Assembly (NCBI GenBank): GCA_017466495.1
Contig: JAFTUB010000232.1
Span: forward strand, 1-9,549
Origin: Clostridia bacterium
Lineage (GTDB): Bacteria; Bacillota; Clostridia; Oscillospirales; CAG-272
DNA length: 9,549 nt
Direction: 5' to 3'
Below are positions 5,655 to 9,549 of the stretch, one piece after another; position 1 is the first letter of the stretch; the number at the start of each line of letters is the position of its first letter. Below the pieces are notes generated by a model. It did no database searches. It was not told the origin of the DNA and worked only from the letters and a program-made list of their open reading frames with translations. The position numbers and the translations under genes were made by a program.

Positions 5655-7163
5655 ATGCTCATTAAAGTTCTGCTCCTTGTTGTTTTCTTTGCCGTGACCA
5701 TTACGGTCGGCATCGTCTGCTCACGAAAAAATGTCAGCGTTGGCGATTTCGTCATGGGCGGCCGCAGCGTCGGCCCCTGGCTGACCGCCTTTGCCTACGG
5801 CACCTCCTATTTCTCCGCCGTGGTTTTCGTGGGCTACGCCGGCCAATTCGGTTGGAATTTCGGTATCAGTGCCGCCTGGATCGGCATTGGTAATGCCCTG
5901 CTTGGGTCGCTTTTGGCCTGGGTCGTCCTTGGCCGCCGCACCCGCATCATGACCAAGCACCTCGGCTCGGCCACCATGCCCGAGTTCTTCGGCCGCCGCT
6001 ATGACAGCCGTGTGCTAAAAATTGTTGCTTCGGTGATCGTCTTCGTCTTCCTGGTGCCCTACTCCGCCTCAGTATACAAGGGACTTTCCGGCCTCTTTGC
6101 CCTTTCCTTCGACATCCCCTTTACCGCCGTCATCAGCGGCATGGCGCTGATGACGGGCATTTACGTCATTGTGGGCGGCTATATGGCCACCGCGATCAAT
6201 GACCTGATTCAGGGCTTCATCATGATTGTGGGCATGGTTCTGATTCTCCGCGGTGTGCTGATGGGTCAAGGGGGGTTCACCCGGGCTATCGAGGCACTCT
6301 CCCAGATCCCCTCCCCCGCCACCCCCGGGCTTCAGGGCGCATTCACCTCCATGTTCGGCCCGGCTCCGCTGAAGCTTCTCTCGGTGCTGATCCTGACCTC
6401 GGTAGGCACTTGGGGGCTTCCGCAAATGGTGGCAAAGTTCTACGCCATCAAAAACGAGGCTTCCATCAAAACCGGTACTGTTATCTCTACTGTTTTCGCA
6501 CTGATCATCGCCGGCGGTTCCTACTTCATGGGCGGCTTCGGACGGCTCTACTACTCCGCTGAGCCCGTGGTCTTCGATGAAATTGTCCCCCAGATGCTGG
6601 GCAGCGTTCTCCCCGATGCGCTGATGGGTGTGGTTCTTCTGCTGGTCATGTCGGCCTCCATGTCCACGCTCTCCTCTTTGGTACTCACCTCCTCTTCCAC
6701 CTTCGTCATTGACTTTATCGGCGGTATGTTCCCCGGCAAACTCTCCGAGAAGCGTCAGAAACTGGCCATTCGCGTGCTCTGCGCATTCTTTATTGTGCTT
6801 TCCGTTCTCATTGCCATCCGCCCCAACAGCCTCATCACCACCCTCATGTCCATCTCCTGGGGTGCGCTGGCGGGCGCCTTCCTCGGCCCCTTCCTCTTCG
6901 GCCTGTTCTGGAAAAAAACCACACGCGCCGGTGTATGGGCTGCCATGCTCTTCGGTATCGGCTTCGTTTCGGCCAACGCTGTGTTCGGCTGGGTTGATCC
7001 TACCGTCTGCGGTGCCATCGCGATTCTGTCTTCCTTCGTAATCGTTCCCCTGGTGAGCCTGATCACCCCGAAGATGAATGCCGAGTATGTGGATGCTGCC
7101 TTCACCTGCTACGATGCCCCCTCCGTGGTATCGCAGAAGCATTCTCTGAGCGGGAAAGACTAA
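5655..7163 (+). CDS. sodium:solute symporter (SSS family)
   Basis: This is a 502-residue integral membrane transporter of the SSS/PutP-SglT-like family, which couples inward sodium flow to uptake of a sugar, sialic acid, amino acid or carboxylate. About 13 hydrophobic helices are visible, with the first at 2-22. Family landmarks are GGYMATAINDLIQG (174-187), matching the GG...T-D-x-I-Q-G signature, and MSASMSTLSSLVLTSSS (332-348), the Ser/Thr-rich helix that carries sodium-ligating residues in characterised members. Ala replaces the common Trp-Thr near the first signature (TAINDLIQ). The length is normal for the family. The start is ATG 5655, with GAAAGG 8 nt upstream. It has its own perfect promoter and a strong terminator, so it is probably monocistronic. 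The ROK gene upstream suggests a carbohydrate-like substrate, but the sequence does not fix it. Confidence 0.9.
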   Translation: MLIKVLLLVVFFAVTITVGIVCSRKNVSVGDFVMGGRSVGPWLTAFAYGTSYFSAVVFVGYAGQFGWNFGISAAWIGIGNALLGSLLAWVVLGRRTRIMTKHLGSATMPEFFGRRYDSRVLKIVASVIVFVFLVPYSASVYKGLSGLFALSFDIPFTAVISGMALMTGIYVIVGGYMATAINDLIQGFIMIVGMVLILRGVLMGQGGFTRAIEALSQIPSPATPGLQGAFTSMFGPAPLKLLSVLILTSVGTWGLPQMVAKFYAIKNEASIKTGTVISTVFALIIAGGSYFMGGFGRLYYSAEPVVFDEIVPQMLGSVLPDALMGVVLLLVMSASMSTLSSLVLTSSSTFVIDFIGGMFPGKLSEKRQKLAIRVLCAFFIVLSVLIAIRPNSLITTLMSISWGALAGAFLGPFLFGLFWKKTTRAGVWAAMLFGIGFVSANAVFGWVDPTVCGAIAILSSFVIVPLVSLITPKMNAEYVDAAFTCYDAPSVVSQKHSLSGKD

Positions 7164-7178
7164 TGTTGGAATGAATGG

Positions 7179-7209
7179 CAGGGCGGATCTCCGGATCTGC
7201 CCTGTTTTT
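7179..7209 (+). terminator. intrinsic terminator of the symporter
   Basis: An 11-bp stem (7179-7189 with 7194-7204), including one G-U pair, closes a TCCG tetraloop and is followed by T5 (7205-7209). It begins 15 nt after the symporter stop codon. The wobble pair is compatible with the plus-strand RNA. Confidence 0.9.
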
Positions 7210-7249
7210 GCCCCAGGAAATTTTGTTGGGAAAACTTTCTCAAACCCTC

Positions 7250-7278
7250 TTGAAAAAGTACGGGAGATATGATATAAT
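7250..7278 (+). promoter_or_regulatory. sigma-A promoter of tRNA-Leu
   Basis: TTGAAA (7250-7255) and TATAAT (7273-7278) are separated by 17 bp. The predicted start near 7285 is about 8 nt before the mature tRNA 5' end, leaving a very short leader for RNase P to remove. Confidence 0.85.
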
Positions 7279-7292
7279 ACCCATTGTTGTTC

Positions 7293-7379
7293 GCCGGTGT
7301 GATGGAATTGGCAGACGTGCTGGACTCAAAATCCAGTCCTGGCAACAGGGTGCGGGTTCGACCCCCGCCACCGGCACCA
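7293..7379 (+). tRNA. tRNA-Leu(CAA)
   Basis: This is a class II tRNA of 87 nt including the encoded CCA (7377-7379). The acceptor stem GCCGGTG (7293-7299) pairs with CACCGGC (7369-7375). The anticodon stem CTGGA/TCCAG closes the loop CTCAAAA, with anticodon CAA at 7327-7329, reading UUG. A long variable arm (CCTG-GCAA-CAGG) and a T arm GCGGG-TTCGACC-CCCGC are present, as expected for leucine. It is a single transcription unit with its own promoter and terminator. Confidence 0.97.
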
Positions 7380-7402
7380 GTCGACCGAATCGGCAGACAG
7401 AT

Positions 7403-7442
7403 CCGAGCTTCATCCTTCTGAGATGAGGCTCGGTTTTGTTTT
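7403..7442 (+). terminator. intrinsic terminator of tRNA-Leu
   Basis: A 12-bp stem (7403-7414 with 7422-7433, one U-G pair) has a 7-nt loop and is followed by TTTTGTTTT (7434-7442). It ends the tRNA transcript 24 nt after the CCA end. The remaining stretch up to the next promoter (7443-7512) holds only an imperfect CCCCGG/CCGGGG inverted repeat at 7459-7485. Confidence 0.92.
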
Positions 7443-7512
7443 CCCGGATTCTGTCATACCCCGGAAATTCCGCTTTTTCCCGGGGATGGTCGGTGAGATT
7501 TTCATGAAATAC

Positions 7513-7541
7513 TTGACAAACCCATGATTTTTTTATATAAT
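7513..7541 (+). promoter_or_regulatory. consensus sigma-A promoter of the acyl ligase
   Basis: TTGACA (7513-7518) and TATAAT (7536-7541) are a perfect consensus pair with a 17-bp spacer. The initial transcribed region shares TATAATAGAGA with the symporter promoter. The predicted start is near 7548, giving a leader of about 45 nt containing a 12-bp palindrome. Confidence 0.88.
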
Positions 7542-7559
7542 AGAGATAATCGTGTATTG

Positions 7560-7571
7560 CGGCAATTGCCG
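7560..7571. promoter_or_regulatory. 12-bp palindrome in the ligase leader, candidate operator
   Basis: CGGCAATTGCCG is a perfect 12-bp palindrome at about +12 to +23 relative to the predicted transcription start. It ends two bases before the AAGGAGGGG ribosome binding site (7574-7582). The position fits a repressor operator acting as a roadblock. As RNA it could form only a 4-bp hairpin beside the ribosome site. Confidence 0.5.
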
Positions 7572-7592
7572 TGAAGGAGGGGTTATTACACA

Positions 7593-9299
7593 TTGAAGAT
7601 GATCAACAATCTCAAAGGTGCCAAACCGCCGAAAATCATTACTGACCTGCGTCACCTGGTGCAGTCCAGTGCAGAAAAGTTTGGCGATCAGTACCTGTAC
7701 AAGTACAAAGTTGGCGACAGCTTCGTTGAATACTCATATAAGCAGCTTTGGGAAGAAATGAATGCCTTCGGCACCGCCCTGGCACAGCACGGCCTCATGG
7801 GCCGCCCCATCGCGGTCATGGGCGACACGCATCCCCATTACATCTGTACTTACTTTGCCACCGTCAACGGCGGCGGCTATATCGTCCCCATCGACAAGGA
7901 GCTGGCTATCGAGCAGATCGTAGCGTTCCTTGAGCTGGCTGAGGTAGAGGCTGTGGTTTACACCGCTGCTCTGAACGGCAAAATTGCCGCCTGTGCAGAC
8001 CAGCTTCCCCGGGTTAAGGCCTTTATTCCGATCCACCCGGAGACCGAAACCGTCATCACCGACAAGACCCTCACCTTCCCCGCTTTGCTGGAGGAAGGCA
8101 AGCAGGCGCTGGCTGACGGGGTCACCACCTACCTCGACTACGAGATTGAGATGGAAAAGATGGCTGCCCTGCTCTTCACGTCGGGCACCACCGGCACCAG
8201 CAAGGGCGTTATGCTCTCCCACAAGAACCTGACTGCCGCTACCAACGCATCCTGCCTTTCCATGTCCTACGATGACAACAACTACTTTGTTTCGGTTCTT
8301 CCCCCGCACCATTCCTACGAAATGACCTGCGGGCACCTGGCCATGATCAACATCGGCGGCCATGTGCTCATCAATGACTCCCTCAAGCACGTCATGCGCA
8401 ACTTCAAGGAAGGTGCCCCCAACGCACTGGCACTGGTTCCCCTGTATGTGGAAACCATGCACAGAAAGATTTGGGACACCGTGCGCAAAAACGGCATGGA
8501 GAAGCGGCTCCGCACCGGTATGAAGATCAGCAGCGCGCTGCTGGCGCTTGGCATTGACCGCCGCCGTCAGATCTTCAGCCAGGTTCTCGAGGCCTTCGGC
8601 GGCGAGCTGAAGAGCATCGTCTGCGGCGGCGCTCCCCTCTCGCCTCAGCTGATCAAGGACTTCTATGCCTTCGGCGTCACCGTTCTCGAGGGCTATGGCA
8701 TCACCGAGTGCGCTCCCCTGGTAGCGGTTAACTCCCCCGGCAAAATCCGTTTCCATTCGGTAGGTACTCCCGTCCGCGGCTGTCAGGTCAAGATCGACAA
8801 GACCGAGGAAGAGGAAACCGGTGAGATCCTGGTCAAGGGCGACAACGTGATGATGGGCTACTACCGCAATCCCGAAGCCACCGCCGAGGCCTTCACCGAA
8901 GACGGTTGGTTCCGCACCGGTGACATCGGTTATATGGACAAGGACGGCTACATCTACATCACCGGCCGCAAGAAAAATGTCATTATTCTTTCCAACGGCA
9001 AGAATGTCTTCCCCGAAGAGCTGGAAGAATATCTGATGCACCTGGAGTCTGTTGAAGAAGTTGTGGTACTCGCCCGCGAGAACGAGAACAAGGACCTGAC
9101 CATCACCGCGCTCATCGTCCCCAACGCCGAATACTTCGGTGAGAAGAGTAAGGAAGAGATCTACGCACAGATCAAGGCTGAAGTGAACGAGATCAACAAA
9201 AAGCTCCCCTCCTTCAAGCAGATCCGCGAGATCGAGCTGCGTGAGGAAAAGTTCGAGCGCAACACCTCCCGCAAGATTCAGCGTTTCAAGGTTAAATAA
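7593..9299 (+). CDS. AMP-forming long-chain acyl-CoA/acyl-ACP synthetase (ANL superfamily)
   Basis: This is a 568-residue adenylating enzyme that activates a carboxylic acid with ATP to acyl-AMP and passes it to a thiol (CoA or the ACP phosphopantetheine arm). Core motifs are all present: A3 P-loop TSGTTGTSKG (196-205), GGAPLSP (345-351), A5 GYGITE (367-372), A7 RTGD (441-444), the hinge and A8 GRKKNVIILSNGKNVFPEELE (458-478), and A10 NTSRKIQR (557-564) with the likely catalytic Lys561. The overall pattern is that of long-chain fatty acid ligases, without a signal or membrane segment. I chose TTG 7593: AAGGAGGGG ends 10 nt upstream, whereas ATG 7599 would be 16 nt away. An ACP gene follows after 86 nt, suggesting that ACP is the acyl acceptor. 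This ACP role is inference; the superfamily is certain. Confidence 0.92.
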   Translation: MKMINNLKGAKPPKIITDLRHLVQSSAEKFGDQYLYKYKVGDSFVEYSYKQLWEEMNAFGTALAQHGLMGRPIAVMGDTHPHYICTYFATVNGGGYIVPIDKELAIEQIVAFLELAEVEAVVYTAALNGKIAACADQLPRVKAFIPIHPETETVITDKTLTFPALLEEGKQALADGVTTYLDYEIEMEKMAALLFTSGTTGTSKGVMLSHKNLTAATNASCLSMSYDDNNYFVSVLPPHHSYEMTCGHLAMINIGGHVLINDSLKHVMRNFKEGAPNALALVPLYVETMHRKIWDTVRKNGMEKRLRTGMKISSALLALGIDRRRQIFSQVLEAFGGELKSIVCGGAPLSPQLIKDFYAFGVTVLEGYGITECAPLVAVNSPGKIRFHSVGTPVRGCQVKIDKTEEEETGEILVKGDNVMMGYYRNPEATAEAFTEDGWFRTGDIGYMDKDGYIYITGRKKNVIILSNGKNVFPEELEEYLMHLESVEEVVVLARENENKDLTITALIVPNAEYFGEKSKEEIYAQIKAEVNEINKKLPSFKQIREIELREEKFERNTSRKIQRFKVK

Positions 9300-9346
9300 T
9301 TCTGCCCCCCGGCAGAACACATCACGGATGCTTCCGGGGCGCATCC
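9300..9346 (+). other. two intercistronic hairpins between the ligase and ACP genes
   Basis: Directly after the ligase stop, TTCTGCC (9300-9306) pairs with GGCAGAA (9311-9317) around a CCCC loop. A second hairpin follows, GGATGC (9326-9331) with GCATCC (9341-9346) and a 9-nt loop. Neither is followed by a T-run, so they are not standard terminators. They may block 3' decay, mark a processing site or attenuate, allowing unequal ligase and ACP levels. Confidence 0.55.
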
Positions 9347-9385
9347 ACTCATTAAATTACCGCCGCCGGAGAAAGAGGACAAATC

Positions 9386-9549
9386 ATGTTTGAACAGATC
9401 AAAACTTTGCTCATGGACGAAATGCAGATCGAAGCAGAAGATATCACCATGGAGGCCGAGTTGACCAAGGATCTCGGCATCAACTCCATCGAGCTGGCCG
9501 ACCTGGTCATGCTCTGTGAGGAGCGCTTTAACATTGAGATCAACGATGA
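9386..9549 (+). CDS. acyl carrier protein, N-terminal part
   Basis: The first 54 residues of a small acidic carrier protein are visible before the right edge; the family is usually about 75-80 residues. DLGINSIELADL (29-40) is the phosphopantetheine attachment region, with Ser34 as the probable modified residue. The usual DLGADSLD-type core is altered to GINSIE. The acidic helix MLCEERFNIEI (42-52) after it is typical of ACPs. The start is ATG 9386 with AGAGGA 6 nt upstream. No promoter is evident in the 86-nt gap, so it is likely co-transcribed with the ligase and may receive its acyl-AMP product. It could be a specialised ACP rather than the housekeeping fatty-acid AcpP, because it sits beside a ligase and not in a fab cluster. 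Confidence 0.9.
   Translation, partial: MFEQIKTLLMDEMQIEAEDITMEAELTKDLGINSIELADLVMLCEERFNIEIND

Noticed and set aside
6069..7142. 357-codon minus-strand frame opposite the symporter
   Set aside because: Its translation is a hydrophilic His/Gly/Glu-rich shadow of hydrophobic transmembrane codons.
7293..7592. Integration of a mobile element at the 3' end of tRNA-Leu
   Set aside because: No duplicate of the tRNA 3' end, integrase or compositional change follows; the normal terminator and a housekeeping-like gene do.
7734..9344. Very long antisense open frame (536 codons) opposite the ligase
   Set aside because: It runs exactly opposite a motif-complete ligase, lacks a ribosome site and family motifs, and is explained by the GC-rich codon usage of the sense gene.

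Overview
The window looks like chromosomal DNA from a GC-rich Clostridia member (Firmicutes), most likely of the Oscillospiraceae/Ruminococcaceae type. Three things point there: the strong AGGAGG-type ribosome binding sites and consensus sigma-A promoters, a Firmicutes-type PcrA, RelQ and MutX gene set, and a PcrA with an extra segment between helicase motifs I and Ia. The taxonomic call is inference. Most genes are GC-rich. One gene island (about 3570-4400) is strikingly AT-rich.

Layout. On the minus strand, read right to left, there is an AT-rich orphan gene for a membrane-anchored protein (3568-4236). It is followed by pcrA (1038-3407), a MutX-like Nudix hydrolase whose start codon overlaps the pcrA stop as ATGA (568-1041), and the 5' two thirds of a RelQ-type small alarmone synthetase that runs off the left edge (1-438). 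On the plus strand, starting from a divergent intergenic region, there is a ROK-family regulator (4525-5565), a sodium:solute symporter (5655-7163), tRNA-Leu(CAA) (7293-7379), a long-chain acyl-AMP-forming ligase (7593-9299) and the start of a stand-alone acyl carrier protein (9386 to the right edge).

How the genes fit together. pcrA and mutX form a translationally coupled genome-maintenance pair, unwinding DNA and sanitising oxidised nucleotides. relQ, which makes (p)ppGpp, lies downstream with a possible promoter of its own, separated by a strong hairpin. The ROK regulator beside the symporter suggests local control of uptake of an unidentified sugar-like solute. The ligase and ACP look like an acyl activation and loading pair, possibly an acyl-ACP rather than an acyl-CoA route.

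Regulatory signals are unusually easy to read. There are six well-spaced (17 bp) sigma-A promoters, two of them perfect TTGACA/TATAAT. Two canonical terminators flank the tRNA. Palindromes sit directly against the ribosome binding sites of pcrA and the ligase. No mobile element, CRISPR array or clearly new multi-gene system was seen. The best candidates for new biology are the AT-rich orphan membrane protein, the ligase/ACP unit with its leader palindrome and intercistronic hairpins, and the repeated elements in the pcrA promoter.
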